Notes: generated by a model from the sequence alone, not told the origin. A stretch of DNA of 64,000 nt from Bacillus sp. FJAT-25509 (GCF_001420605.1 NZ_LJIZ01000013.1:315255-379254), one strand, 5' to 3'; shown: positions 19,700 to 29,200, counted from the stretch's first letter. Made by a program: numbers and translations.

Positions 19700-21199
19700 A
19701 TGTCTGAAAATTTGGGGAATCAAACAAATCAATTTCATAATGTCGTTTCGTTCTCGTTACCGAAAGATTATTTCTACGAAAAAGGGATGAAAGCTTATAA
19801 TAGTAACGATTCCGAGCAAGCGATTTATTATTTAAAAAAAGCTGCTGAAAATGAAGAAAATCAAACAGTTCTTATAGATATTTCTAGAAAGCTTTTATCA
19901 TTACATCAATATCAAACTACGATTACAATTTTAGAATATATTTTAGATAAATATCCAACAAATGAGGATGTATATTATTTATTAGCATTTGCATTTTTTG
20001 AATTAGGATTGTTCCAAAAAGCTAATTTGTACGCTCAAAAGTATTTAGAAATTGGTACGGATGAAGAGCAATTAGAAGAACTAGAAGACTATTTAGATAT
20101 TATTCATAGTGAAGAAGATGATGATTTAAGTATTAATGATGATTTATTAGTGCTTCAAGAGCGAGTTACAAGCTATTTGGCAAATCATGATTGGAAATCA
20201 GCTAAAACAACTTTACTTAGTATTGTTGATAAGTATCAAGAATTTTGGCCAGCTTATAATAATTTAGCTTTAGTAGAGCTTCATTTAGGGAATCCTGAGG
20301 AAGCTGAAAGAGTATTACAATATGTTTTAGAGGAAAATCCAGGTAATTTATCAGCTTTAATTCATTTAACAATGCTAAAAAGAATATTAAATGAACAAGA
20401 AATTGCTCTACAATATCTGGAAAGCTTATCAAATATTGTTCCAATTTCTGAAGAGCACCGCCACAAGCTTGGTGTACTTTTCTATCAATTCAAGAAGTAT
20501 GAAGAAGCATATAAGTTATTTAATTTACTTTATATGGAACGACCAGATCGTGAAATACAGTTTTATTATATGTTCTGTGATGCAGCCTATCAATCTGGAA
20601 GAACTGAAACAGCGGAGCGTATATGGAATTTTGAGATGACGAGTGAATTTGATGATCATGAGGAATTGGCTCCTTGGGCTGAAAAAAAACATTCATCGAA
20701 TGAAATCGAACAATTGATGGCAGAAACAGAGTACCAAGCAAAATACTCCAATTCGAATAGTGAGAGATGGGGATTAATCTATTTTATGAAGGAATATTAT
20801 TATGAACAAAAATTTAGTTCGATCCTTCAAGATTTAAATCCATTAGAAAATATTGGTCTCGATGAACAATTAGAACAAGTTCTTCTAAATAATATGTGTT
20901 ATTTAGAGCCACATCCATCATTGAATATTGCGATTAACGGAGCAAAGAAAGTCCAAACAACTTGGGAAGAAGATTATATAATACTACGTAATCATCTTCA
21001 ATTGTGGTTTTTCGCTATTTGTGAACTTACATTAAAATATAAAGAATTACCTGTAAATGAAGAAGTTTTATTAGCTGCAACACATTATCTTGTTGAAAAT
21101 GAAGTGAAACGTGTATCACAAAAGAAAATTGCAGCAAACTATAATATCTCTACCTATTTATTAAATAAAGGCATTAGCGCCATTCGAAGCTTGTTTTAA
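19700..21199 (+). CDS. yvcD: tetratricopeptide-repeat protein YvcD
   Basis: A protein of 499 residues made of TPR units, such as YFYEKGMKAYNSNDSEQAIYYL near the start and YNNLALVELHLGNPEEAERVL in the middle. A helical C-terminal region has an HTH-like segment VSQKKIAANYNISTYLLNKG. Position before trxB matches yvcD of B. subtilis, whose role is unknown. ATG at 19700 follows GGAGGA; the reading frame is open back to 19577, but that extension has no ribosome site. Confidence 0.8.
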   Translation: MSENLGNQTNQFHNVVSFSLPKDYFYEKGMKAYNSNDSEQAIYYLKKAAENEENQTVLIDISRKLLSLHQYQTTITILEYILDKYPTNEDVYYLLAFAFFELGLFQKANLYAQKYLEIGTDEEQLEELEDYLDIIHSEEDDDLSINDDLLVLQERVTSYLANHDWKSAKTTLLSIVDKYQEFWPAYNNLALVELHLGNPEEAERVLQYVLEENPGNLSALIHLTMLKRILNEQEIALQYLESLSNIVPISEEHRHKLGVLFYQFKKYEEAYKLFNLLYMERPDREIQFYYMFCDAAYQSGRTETAERIWNFEMTSEFDDHEELAPWAEKKHSSNEIEQLMAETEYQAKYSNSNSERWGLIYFMKEYYYEQKFSSILQDLNPLENIGLDEQLEQVLLNNMCYLEPHPSLNIAINGAKKVQTTWEEDYIILRNHLQLWFFAICELTLKYKELPVNEEVLLAATHYLVENEVKRVSQKKIAANYNISTYLLNKGISAIRSLF

Positions 21200-21235
21200 T
21201 ACCAGATGGTGTTAATGCAAGCTTTCTTTATTTCA
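21187..21235 (+). terminator. branched hairpin after yvcD, likely terminator
   Basis: AAGCTTG at 21187-21193 pairs with CAAGCTT at 21218-21224. Inside it AATACC pairs with GGTGTT. A TCTTTATTT run follows. Confidence 0.6.
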
Positions 21236-21423
21236 CATTAAGGTGAGTTTAAGTTGGTAGCAAGAAATCATACACTACGTAGTATCTTCGCCTAAAAGGC
21301 TCGGAAGTCGACGAGTTTTCTTTATCATGAGCATATGATTTGTTGTTTTATGTCTTCGCGTATTAGGATAGTGATAGTTAATGAAGTAGGGCAATTAGCC
21401 ATTTAAGTACAAGGAGTGATTAA

Positions 21424-22374
<951 letters not shown>

Positions 22375-22459
22375 TCTTAATTAAAAACGATAAAGTGATT
22401 TATAAAATTAAGTTTTAGAATTGTGAACGAAATTGTAATATTCTGAAACTTATATGTAA

Positions 22460-22523
22460 TTAGGGTGTAACTCTCTTGAAATATAGTTCCTGTAATATAG
22501 ACAATAACCAGAGAGCCCCCTAA
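22460..22523 (+). ncRNA. possible attenuator or RNA element after trxB
   Basis: TTAGGG and CTCTC (22460-22475) pair with GAGAG and CCCTAA (22511-22523) around a 35-base loop. Within the loop GTTCCTGTA at 22486-22494 can pair instead with TATAGGAAC at 22528-22536, the left arm of the terminator just downstream. So two exclusive folds are possible, as in an attenuator. No known riboswitch family was recognised. Confidence 0.4.
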
Positions 22524-22531
22524 TATATATA

Positions 22532-22568
22532 GGAACATGGATATGCGCTTGTCCATGTTCCCTTTTTT
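22532..22568 (+). terminator. strong terminator after trxB
   Basis: GGAACATGGA at 22532-22541 pairs perfectly with TCCATGTTCC at 22552-22561, followed by seven T. Confidence 0.92.
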
Positions 22569-22671
22569 TGTCTCCGAAAGTGATCGACTTTGTTCCTCAA
22601 CCCTAGTTTTAACCTACAAAATCTTTTCCTTTAGTCAGGACCTTTCTACCCTAATTCCTATTCTTAACAAG

Positions 22672-22700
22672 TTGTTGTCTGACTAGTTTAACGGTATAAT
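22672..22700 (+). promoter_or_regulatory. sigma-A promoter of the yvcI-rapZ-yvcK-whiA-crh operon
   Basis: TTGTTG at 22672-22677 and TATAAT at 22695-22700 with a 17-bp spacer, 56 bp before the yvcI start codon. Confidence 0.75.
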
Positions 22701-22756
22701 ATAGATTGGGCAGTTTCAACCAACTGCAAGTCCAAATTGTAAGTGAGGTATAAGAA

Positions 22757-23215
22757 ATGCAAAGAGTTACACATTGTGTTTTGGTAAATGAAAATAATAT
22801 CCTCTTGCTACAAAAACCTAGAAGAAACTGGTGGGTTGCACCCGGCGGTAAGATGGAGCCAGGTGAAAACATTAGAGAAGCAGTTGTTCGTGAATATCGT
22901 GAAGAAACAGGTGTTTACTTAAAAAACCCAAAATTAAAAGGTGTTTTTACAATTATTATAGAAGAAGATGCTAAGGTAGTGAATGAATGGATGATGTTTT
23001 CATTTTTGGCTACCGAGTTTGACGGTGAAAATCAAGATGAGTGTGAAGAAGGAATTCTTCGCTGGCATGCAATAGATGAAGTGAAAAATCTTCCTATGGC
23101 AGCAGGAGACTATCACATAATTGATTATTTACTAAAGGGTAAAGAAATTTTACATGGTACCTTTGTATATACACCGGATTTTGAATTATTAAGATATCGT
23201 TTAAATCCTAGTTAA
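22757..23215 (+). CDS. yvcI: NUDIX hydrolase YvcI
   Basis: A 152-residue NUDIX protein. The Nudix box runs GGKMEPGENIREAVVREY into REETGV, with all the metal-binding glutamates. Family members clean up oxidised or modified nucleotides; for YvcI a role as RNA or nucleotide pyrophosphohydrolase has been suggested, but the substrate is open. It is first in the yvcI-rapZ-yvcK-whiA-crh cluster. Confidence 0.9.
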   Translation: MQRVTHCVLVNENNILLLQKPRRNWWVAPGGKMEPGENIREAVVREYREETGVYLKNPKLKGVFTIIIEEDAKVVNEWMMFSFLATEFDGENQDECEEGILRWHAIDEVKNLPMAAGDYHIIDYLLKGKEILHGTFVYTPDFELLRYRLNPS

Positions 23216-23242
23216 CCGAAATTATAGAAAGGGTTGAGTTAA

Positions 23243-24127
23243 ATGCCTACAAGATCACATGTAAAAATGGTTATTATAACTGGAATGTCAGGGGCTGGAA
23301 AGACTGTCGTTGTTCAAGCGTTAGAAGATATCGGTTATTTCTGTGTTGATAATCTTCCTCCTGCTCTACTTCCAAAATTTGTAGAGCTATTAAAGGACCC
23401 GGATCACAATACAACAGATAAAGTTGCTCTTGTTATGGATTTACGAGGAAGAGAATTTTTTGATCAGTTAGGGAATTCATTAGATCAATTAATGTCTACT
23501 CCATCAATCATCCCTCAAATTTTATTTTTAGATGCAACGAACGCTGCACTTGTTACTCGCTACAAAGAAACTCGTCGTTCACATCCCCTTTCTCCAACGG
23601 GATCTCCATTAAAAGGAATTGAGTTGGAGCGTACTCTTTTAGCTGAGGTAAAAGGGCGTGCACAATTAATTTATGATACATCAGATTTAAAACCTAAAAT
23701 ATTACGAGAAAAAATAATTGAACAATTTAGAGAAAATGAACAAGAAGGTTTCTCTGTAAATATTCAGTCATTCGGTTTTAAGTACGGAATACCGATTGAT
23801 GCGGATTTAGTATTTGACGTACGATTTTTACCAAACCCATTTTACATTGAATCAATGCGTCCTTTAACTGGCTTAGATCAAGAAGTATCCTCTTATGTTC
23901 TTAAATTTAATGAGACAACCGAATTTATGCTGAAATTAATTGATTTAATTAGTTTTATGTTACCTCAATATAAAAGAGAAGGTAAACGACAATTAATCAT
24001 TGCGATCGGATGTACGGGTGGACAGCATCGCTCTGTTACTTTAGCAGAGTATTTAGCTAACTACTTTAAAGATCAATATGATACGAATATTAGCCATCGG
24101 GACGTTGAAAAAAGGAGTCATAAGTAA
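23243..24127 (+). CDS. rapZ: RNase adapter RapZ / YvcJ nucleotide-binding protein
   Basis: A 294-residue protein. It has Walker A GMSGAGKT near the start, FVDN-type YFCVDNLPP, Walker [10 protein letters not shown] and the conserved C-terminal [11 protein letters not shown]. In B. subtilis YvcJ binds and splits GTP and affects competence. In E. coli RapZ controls glmS RNA decay. The stop overlaps the start of yvcK. Confidence 0.95.
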   Translation: MPTRSHVKMVIITGMSGAGKTVVVQALEDIGYFCVDNLPPALLPKFVELLKDPDHNTTDKVALVMDLRGREFFDQLGNSLDQLMSTPSIIPQILFLDATNAALVTRYKETRRSHPLSPTGSPLKGIELERTLLAEVKGRAQLIYDTSDLKPKILREKIIEQFRENEQEGFSVNIQSFGFKYGIPIDADLVFDVRFLPNPFYIESMRPLTGLDQEVSSYVLKFNETTEFMLKLIDLISFMLPQYKREGKRQLIIAIGCTGGQHRSVTLAEYLANYFKDQYDTNISHRDVEKRSHK

Positions 24128-25095
24128 TGATTAGTCAACGTTCGAAAATAGTAATAATTGGAGGCGGAACTGGACTATCTGTTTTAGTTCGCGGGTTAAA
24201 AAAACATCCCGTTGATATTACCGCTATCGTTACAGTCGCAGATGATGGTGGTAGCTCTGGACGATTACGTGACGAGTTAAAAATTCCACCGCCTGGTGAT
24301 GTACGAAATGTACTTGCCGCGTTATCAGATGTGGAACCGATGTTGGAAGAATTATTCCAACATCGCTTTGCTACATCTGGAGACCTTTCTGGACATTCTC
24401 TTGGTAATTTAATGCTAAGTGCAATGACTGCAATTACAGGTGATTTTTATCGTGCAATCATTGAAATGAGAAGGGTATTAAATGTTAGAGGTAAAGTTAT
24501 ACCAGCAGCTAATCAAAGTGTCGTATTAAAAGCTGAATTAGAAGACGGTACAATTGTTTCAGGTGAATCAAAAATTCCTTATTCTGGTAAGAAGATTAAA
24601 AGAGTATTTTTAGCACCAGGAAATGTTGAACCTTTAAAAGAGGCACTTGATGAAATTAGTCGTGCTGACTTAATTGTAATTGGACCGGGTAGTTTATATA
24701 CGAGTATCCTTCCTAATCTATTAGTTACTAAAATTGGGAAGGCTGTTATAAATTCAAAAGCTAAAAAAGTATATGTATGTAATGTGATGACTCAAGCGGG
24801 TGAAACTTTGCATTATACAGCTAGTGACCATGTAAAGGCTCTATACGAACATTTAGACTCAAGTTTTATCGATACAATTATTGTAAATGAAGGCATGATG
24901 CCAAAAAATATTTTAGAACTTTATAAAGAAGAACATGCCCAACAAGTAAAACTAGATATAAATGAGCTAAAATCTTTAAATCTAGAAATAGTTCATAAGT
25001 CGATCGTTAAATATGATGATAATGTGATTAGGCATGATACTGTAAAATTAGCTGAAATCTTATGTGACCTAATCCCGACAAAAATAAAAGAATAA
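24127..25095 (+). CDS. yvcK: gluconeogenesis factor YvcK (GlmR)
   Basis: A 322-residue protein of the CofD-like UPF0052 family, with GGGTGLSVLVRGLK, ADDGGSSGRLRDEL, DVRNVLAALSD and GPGSLYTSILPNL. In B. subtilis it is needed on gluconeogenic carbon sources. It binds UDP-GlcNAc and stimulates GlmS, which feeds cell-wall synthesis. It shares a base with rapZ at the junction and is followed by whiA. Confidence 0.95.
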   Translation: MISQRSKIVIIGGGTGLSVLVRGLKKHPVDITAIVTVADDGGSSGRLRDELKIPPPGDVRNVLAALSDVEPMLEELFQHRFATSGDLSGHSLGNLMLSAMTAITGDFYRAIIEMRRVLNVRGKVIPAANQSVVLKAELEDGTIVSGESKIPYSGKKIKRVFLAPGNVEPLKEALDEISRADLIVIGPGSLYTSILPNLLVTKIGKAVINSKAKKVYVCNVMTQAGETLHYTASDHVKALYEHLDSSFIDTIIVNEGMMPKNILELYKEEHAQQVKLDINELKSLNLEIVHKSIVKYDDNVIRHDTVKLAEILCDLIPTKIKE

Positions 25096-25134
25096 TGAAA
25101 AAATATTTAGAGCTAGAAGGAGGGGGTGATTCAA

Positions 25135-26085
25135 ATGTCCTTTGCATCAGAAACGAAAAAAGAATTAACAACGATTGAGATCAAAGATTGTTGTTCAAAA
25201 TCTGAGCTATCCTCTTTAATTCGAATGAATGGTTCATTATCAATTGCGAATCGCCAATTTATTGTAGATGTAGTTACTGAAAATGCAGCAATTGCTAGAA
25301 GAATATATGTATTAATTAAACGTGTTTATGATGTGGACGTTGAATTGCTCGTTCGTAAAAAAATGCGTCTTAAAAAGAACAATGTATATATTGTTCGAAT
25401 AAAAGAAGAAGCGAAACATATTTTAAATGATCTTTATATAACTGGTGAAGGATTTACCTTTACAAATGAAATAGCGAAAGAGCTAATTGCGAAGAAATGT
25501 TGTAAACGCTCCTATTTAAGAGGTGCTTTTCTAGCTGGTGGTTCGGTAAATAATCCAGAGACATCTTCATATCATTTAGAAATTTTTTCACTATATAAAG
25601 AGCATACGGAAGAAATTTGTCGTCTAATGAATGAATTCGGATTAAATGCTAAAACACTGGAGAGACGTAAAGGTTATATTACGTACTTAAAGGAAGCAGA
25701 AAAAATTACTGAGTTTTTAAACGTTGTTGGTGCTCATTCAGCTTTATTAAGGTTTGAAGATATCCGCATTGTAAGAGATATGAGAAACAGTGTTAATCGT
25801 CTAGTAAATTGTGAAACTGCGAACTTAAATAAAACGATCAGTGCAGCCTTCAGGCAAATTGAAAATATACGTTATATCCAAAACTCTGTTGGTTTAGATA
25901 TATTACCACCAAAGCTACGTGAAATTGCAGAACTTCGAGTAGCGTATGAGGATGTAACATTAAAAGAGTTAGGTGAAATGGTATCTAGCGGTGCAATTAG
26001 TAAATCAGGAATCAATCATCGACTACGTAAAATTGATGAAATAGCTGATAAATTAAGAGCGGGAGAATCAATAAAAATAAAATAA
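25135..26085 (+). CDS. whiA: DNA-binding protein WhiA
   Basis: A 316-residue protein with two LAGLIDADG-like repeats ([13 protein letters not shown] is the first core) and a C-terminal HTH ([20 protein letters not shown]). In Bacillus WhiA binds DNA near the oriC side of the genome and influences division and chromosome segregation. ATG at 25135 gives [11 protein letters not shown] as in B. subtilis; a GTG at 25126 lies within the AGGAGGGGGTGA ribosome site. Confidence 0.95.
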   Translation: MSFASETKKELTTIEIKDCCSKSELSSLIRMNGSLSIANRQFIVDVVTENAAIARRIYVLIKRVYDVDVELLVRKKMRLKKNNVYIVRIKEEAKHILNDLYITGEGFTFTNEIAKELIAKKCCKRSYLRGAFLAGGSVNNPETSSYHLEIFSLYKEHTEEICRLMNEFGLNAKTLERRKGYITYLKEAEKITEFLNVVGAHSALLRFEDIRIVRDMRNSVNRLVNCETANLNKTISAAFRQIENIRYIQNSVGLDILPPKLREIAELRVAYEDVTLKELGEMVSSGAISKSGINHRLRKIDEIADKLRAGESIKIK

Positions 26086-26105
26086 AAGTTAAGAGGGAAG
26101 AAAAA

Positions 26106-26363
26106 ATGATTGAGAAAAAAGGGAGAGTACTATTAGAAACAGGAATACAGGCTCGTCCAGCAGCGCAATTTGTTCAAGTTGCTACGAGATTTCGTTCAGA
26201 AGTATTATTAGCTTACAAAGGTAAACAAGTAAACGTTAAGAGTATTATGGGTGTTATGAGTCTAGCTGTACCTCATGGAGAAGAAATAGTAATTACTATT
26301 TCTGGCGACGATGAAGTTGAAGCGATGGAAGCAGTAATGGACTTTATTGGGGAAGAAATTTAA
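26106..26363 (+). CDS. crh: catabolite repression HPr-like protein Crh
   Basis: An 85-residue HPr paralogue. The residue that is the active His15 in HPr is Gln15 here (TGIQARPAA), so it cannot take part in sugar transport, whereas the regulatory Ser46 (NVKSIMGVMSL) is kept. Phosphorylated at Ser46 by HprK it acts as co-repressor with CcpA. It is the last gene of its operon and a terminator follows. Confidence 0.97.
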   Translation: MIEKKGRVLLETGIQARPAAQFVQVATRFRSEVLLAYKGKQVNVKSIMGVMSLAVPHGEEIVITISGDDEVEAMEAVMDFIGEEI

Positions 26364-26368
26364 TGTAA

Positions 26369-26404
26369 TTGGACATTCACAAGTTGGATGTCCAACTTTT
26401 TTTT
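26369..26404 (+). terminator. terminator after crh
   Basis: TTGGACAT pairs with ATGTCCAA around an 11-base loop, followed by a run of T. Confidence 0.9.
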
Positions 26405-26410
26405 CTAATA

Positions 26411-26444
26411 AAAAAACTAGCCGAAAAATTACGGCTAGTTTTTT
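26411..26444. terminator. bidirectional terminator between crh and clpP
   Basis: AAAAAACTAGCCG and CGGCTAGTTTTTT form a hairpin with A and T tracts on its two sides. It ends clpP transcription on the minus strand and backs up the crh terminator. Confidence 0.9.
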
Positions 26445-26448
26445 ATTA

Positions 26449-27042
26449 TTATTTAATAGCTGCAGTATTAGAAATTACTTTATCAATTAATCCGTATTCT
26501 AATGCACGGTCTGCAGTCATAAAGTTATCACGCTCTGTATCACGCTCGATCGTATCTAATGGTTGACCAGTACGATCTGCAAGAATTTTGTTTAATTTAT
26601 CACGTAAGAACAAGATTCGCTTAGCTGCAATTTCGATTTCGGTAGCTTGACCTTGAGCACCACCTAATGGTTGGTGAATCATAACTTCTGCATTTGGAAG
26701 AGCATATCTCTTACCTTTTTCCCCAGCAGATAATAAGAAAGCACCCATTGAAGCCGCCATACCAATACAAATTGTAGATACTTGAGGCTTAATGAAGTTC
26801 ATCGTATCATAAATAGCCATACCAGCAGTAATACTTCCTCCTGGACTATTTATGTATAATGAAATATCCTTATCTGGATCTTCTGCTGCTAAAAATAAAA
26901 GTTGTGAAACGATTGAGTTAGCTACGTTATCATCGATTGCGCTACCTAACATGATGATGCGGTCTTTTAATAGACGAGAGTATATATCATACGCACGCTC
27001 ACCACGACTTGTTTGTTCAATAACTGTAGGAATTAAATTCAT
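26449..27042 (-). CDS. clpP: ATP-dependent Clp protease proteolytic subunit
   Basis: A 197-residue serine protease with the catalytic Ser in [14 protein letters not shown], His in MIHQPLGG and Asp in the [10 protein letters not shown] region. It forms a double heptameric chamber fed by ClpC, ClpX or ClpE and degrades misfolded and regulatory proteins. A CtsR box sits on its promoter. The start has GGAGGAG before it. Confidence 0.97.
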   Translation of the reverse strand: MNLIPTVIEQTSRGERAYDIYSRLLKDRIIMLGSAIDDNVANSIVSQLLFLAAEDPDKDISLYINSPGGSITAGMAIYDTMNFIKPQVSTICIGMAASMGAFLLSAGEKGKRYALPNAEVMIHQPLGGAQGQATEIEIAAKRILFLRDKLNKILADRTGQPLDTIERDTERDNFMTADRALEYGLIDKVISNTAAIK

Positions 27043-27083
27043 TTTTTCTCCTCCTTGTTTAAAACAAATGAATGATTAATACA

Positions 27084-27113
27084 ATAATACCTTTAAGGTC
27101 AGAAAAGGTCAAA
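27084..27113 (-). promoter_or_regulatory. clpP promoter with overlapping CtsR box
   Basis: On the minus strand TTGACC (27107-27112) and TATTAT (27084-27089) have a 17-bp spacer. On the plus strand GGTCAGA and GGTCAAA with a 3-bp gap (27097-27113) match the CtsR heptad repeat with one mismatch. The repeat covers the -35 box, so CtsR would block the promoter until heat or protein stress. Confidence 0.82.
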
Positions 27114-27349
27114 TAAAAGAGATGCTATATTTAATGTATTATTTTAACTAAAAAATATTGACCTTTTATAACATATCTATTTATCTAATACTTCAACATC
27201 ATTAACGACTTTTCCTATTATTAAACGTAACTTTATGTAGTTTTTCTTTTGATTAGTTAAAAAACTAATAACTTAATGATTCGAGTATATTCTTGTTTGA
27301 AAACAGGGCCATGTTAAATTACTAATTTTCGTAAAAGGAGTAGAGTGAT

Positions 27350-27474
27350 GTTGATTTCCACTACGGGGTGCTCGCTTTCCATGGGGCGAGACCTGAGCCT
27401 CCTCGGTAAGCCTGCGGGGTCTCAGCCTTCCCGCTTATCCCATAGGAGTCGAGCACCCCTCCGTTCCAATCAAC
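27350..27474. repeat. GC-rich imperfect palindromic element (MITE/REP-like)
   Basis: A 125-bp block much richer in GC than its surroundings. Its ends are inverted: GTTGATT against AATCAAC, then GGGGTGCTCG against CGAGCACCCC. The interior holds shorter inverted pieces such as CATGGGG and CCCATAG, GAGACC and GGTCTC. It encodes nothing convincing. I recall closely similar CG-rich palindromes repeated in intergenic regions of many Bacillaceae genomes. It is probably a non-autonomous mobile or dispersed repeat. Confidence 0.7.
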
Positions 27475-28008
27475 TTTTCCAACGAAAAAAGTTTACGATA
27501 AAAAGCTACTTTAATATCCTTTACTTAGCGTAAAATAATAGTATCTTAATTAAGATCAAACAAGAACTTATAAACTAATCATTTGGAATTATTAATCTAA
27601 ACTTTGTTCTAAATTTTTTAACCTCTGAAAAAACAATTAATAAAGTTTATTAGAATTAAATATAATCTCAGGGTGTCCACTGTATTTAGAGGATGATGAG
27701 TTTCAAGGCATTTACCGGTACCAACAAGTCATCAAATCAAAAAAGAAAAACGTATAAATCAAAATTTATAGAAGAAAACACACACAAACCATTCCAAAGT
27801 GCATCTTCTTCTTTTTCCTAATCAAAAAGAAACCTAAATCATTGCGGTCAGAACATTCTAACGATATAATAAAATATAAGATTTTCTTATAAACTTACGA
27901 ATAAGCTACATAGCGAAATATCAGCGCACCAATCGAGCCACACCTTGCAATTATCTACTTAGATTGGAGCGACAAAAACAATATACATATTTTACTTTTA
28001 AATATCAT
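27475..28008. other. AT-rich intergenic stretch upstream of tRNA-Arg
   Basis: No convincing gene. The only clear signal is a promoter-like pair: TTGCGG at 27842-27847 and TATAAT at 27865-27870 with a 17-bp spacer. It would give a transcript with about 130 bases before the tRNA, so it is a candidate tRNA promoter. Confidence 0.5.
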
Positions 28009-28082
28009 GCGTTCGTAGCTCAGTTGGATAGAGCATCGGTTTCCGGTACCGTGTGTCGCAGGTTCGAATCCTGTCGAGCGCG
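28009..28082 (+). tRNA. tRNA-Arg (anticodon CCG)
   Basis: A 74-nt cloverleaf: acceptor GCGTTCG against CGAGCGC (one G-T), D stem GCTC/GAGC, anticodon loop TTCCGGT with anticodon CCG, T arm GCAGG-TTCGAAT-CCTGT and discriminator G. The 3' CCA is not encoded. The first anticodon-stem pair (27-43) is T-T, a mismatch, while the other four pairs are sound. It reads CGG codons, which are rare in this AT-rich genome. Confidence 0.95.
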
Positions 28083-28092
28083 CTTAAAGAAT

Positions 28093-28146
28093 AAACCGAG
28101 TGATAAAATCTGTAAATTTACAGATCTATCACTCGGTTTTTATTTT
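28093..28146 (+). terminator. terminator after tRNA-Arg
   Basis: AAACCGAGTGATA pairs with TATCACTCGGTTT, with an inner ATCTGTAAA/TTTACAGAT helix, and then TTATTTTT. Confidence 0.9.
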
Positions 28147-28287
28147 TCCTCAGTTAAACACATAATCTCAGCCCTAAATCCTATCCTTTCCCTACAACTA
28201 AAGATGTACTAAAACTCCATCCAATGAAGAATGGGTTCCCTTTACTTAAATTCATATATTTAAAGTAAATAAAAGGAGGTCATTCAT

Positions 28288-28443
28288 ATGGAAATGAATT
28301 CTTGGATTCTTGAGGAAATGGCAAGGTTTAATAAAGAAGAAATGGAAAGAGAACTAAAGTTTAATGAAACTTATAAATTGTACTCAACATCTAAAAAGAA
28401 AAAATACTGCATCGATCTAAAAATCATTAAATTCTGTTTTTAA
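28288..28443 (+). CDS. small protein of 51 residues, function unknown
   Basis: A short frame with an excellent AAAGGAGGT ribosome site seven bases before its ATG. It encodes MEMNSWILEEMARFNKEE and continues with charged helix, a TSKKKKYC basic patch and a Phe-rich end (IIKFCF). It is flanked by the tRNA terminator and by its own terminator. There is no similarity that I recognise. The strong ribosome site and the isolated transcription unit favour a real gene. Confidence 0.5.
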   Translation: MEMNSWILEEMARFNKEEMERELKFNETYKLYSTSKKKKYCIDLKIIKFCF

Positions 28444-28480
28444 ACTAGAGAATGCTTAAAATCATTTTAAATTTACTATA

Positions 28481-28527
28481 AAAAGAGCCGAGTGATTTTA
28501 TTTTTATAAAATTAATCGGTTCTTTTG
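28481..28527 (+). terminator. terminator after the 51-residue ORF
   Basis: AAAAGAGCCGA pairs with TCGGTTCTTTT across an AT-rich inner stem. Confidence 0.75.
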
Positions 28528-28582
28528 CTACTTCTATTTTTTTCCTCTTTCCCTTTTTCTAAATATATGTTATATTACTCTT

Positions 28583-28702
28583 TGCGATGAGCTAATTTGA
28601 GTAAGACGAGAGATATGCGCAAGCTAAACGCGCGGATGTGGCCGCCCGGTCTCTCGCCTCAAACGCATCAAGACGTCTGCTGCGGCAGGCGTCTTTCTTT
28701 TT
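28583..28702 (+). ncRNA. structured RNA of about 120 nt with its own terminator
   Basis: An extended -10 (TG-T-TATATT at 28568-28576) would start transcription near 28583. Three helices stack in order: GATG/CATC (28586-28589 with 28666-28669), TTTGAG/CTCAAA (28596-28601 with 28658-28663) and CGAGAGA/TCTCTCG (28607-28613 with 28650-28656). Inside are GCGC/GCGC or GCGG/CCGC hairpins. A terminator, AAGACGTCTGC with GCAGGCGTCTT and a T-rich run, follows at 28670-28702. It could be a small RNA or a leader for the next gene. No known family was recognised. Confidence 0.6.
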
Positions 28703-28754
28703 GTTCATTTCTTTGTGTATAATAGTACATATTATAATTGAAGGGAATGTTTTT

Positions 28755-29048
28755 GTGTTAACGATTACAGAATACACTGTAGAAGAAATAAAAGATCCAT
28801 TTGGTATCATTGAAGGTGATCGATATGAGTTTATTCTTTATATCAATGTACCAGAGGATGATGAATTATATAATGAAAAAGGTATATACATAAAAGCGCT
28901 TTTCGGAGTAAATGGTGACGAGTCGAAATTAATTAAATATGACTTGTATGAAGCTGAATCAAATCAGTATTTAGATTTTGATTTGGAAGAAGATGAAGAA
29001 AAAGAAGTATTCAAATTTTGTAAAACCCATTTAACAGTTGAAGATTAA
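28755..29048 (+). CDS. DUF6509-like small acidic protein
   Basis: A 97-residue acidic protein starting MLTITEYTVEEIKDPFGI. It has a single beta-rich domain (YEFILYINVPEDDELY) and an acidic C-terminus (LEEDEEKEVF). From memory it fits the DUF6509 family of Bacillales, of unknown function. The start is GTG at 28755 after AAGGGA; the frame is open far upstream through the structured RNA, but that part is not coding. It may have its own promoter (TATAAT near 28718) or be read through from the RNA element. Confidence 0.65.
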   Translation: MLTITEYTVEEIKDPFGIIEGDRYEFILYINVPEDDELYNEKGIYIKALFGVNGDESKLIKYDLYEAESNQYLDFDLEEDEEKEVFKFCKTHLTVED

Positions 29049-29068
29049 TGTTAATGTGTTATTGAATG

Positions 29069-29173
29069 ACACACTTCAGCTTAGAAGATATCCTATATTG
29101 GGTATTTCGCAACACACTACTGTGTAATTTTTAAACACAGTACTGATTATGATTACACACTTATAAAACACTA
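29069..29173. promoter_or_regulatory. array of ACACACT motifs: likely activator sites of PTS operon 1
   Basis: ACACACTT at 29069-29076, AACACACTA at 29111-29119, ACACACTT at 29155-29162 and AACACTA at 29167-29173. TACTGTGT at 29118-29125 and ACACAGTA at 29135-29142 form an inverted repeat. They lie about 100-210 bp before the -24/-12 promoter, the normal range for sigma-54 activator sites. The same motif is repeated before PTS operon 2. Confidence 0.65.
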
Positions 29174-29200
29174 TTATTTTAGGAAAAATATTATGTTTTG

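Noticed and set aside
22460..22568. Known riboswitch class or T-box before yvcI
   Set aside because: No T-box (GGTGGNACCGCG-like) sequence and no recognisable riboswitch core; kept only as an unclassified element.
27345..27533. Open frame of 62 codons across the GC-rich palindromic element
   Set aside because: It is created by the repeat itself, has no conserved protein features and no convincing ribosome site in the right place.
27964..28212. Open frame of 82 codons over the tRNA-Arg gene
   Set aside because: The tRNA and its terminator explain the sequence; the frame reads through both.
28583..28702. Hammerhead or twister ribozyme, SRP RNA or 6S RNA as identity of the structured RNA
   Set aside because: The conserved core sequences of these RNAs are missing; GCGATGAG only superficially resembles the hammerhead CTGATGAG.
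28638..28754. N-terminal extension of the DUF6509-like gene
   Set aside because: The extension overlaps the structured RNA and terminator. The GTG at 28755 has a ribosome site and gives the expected N-terminus.
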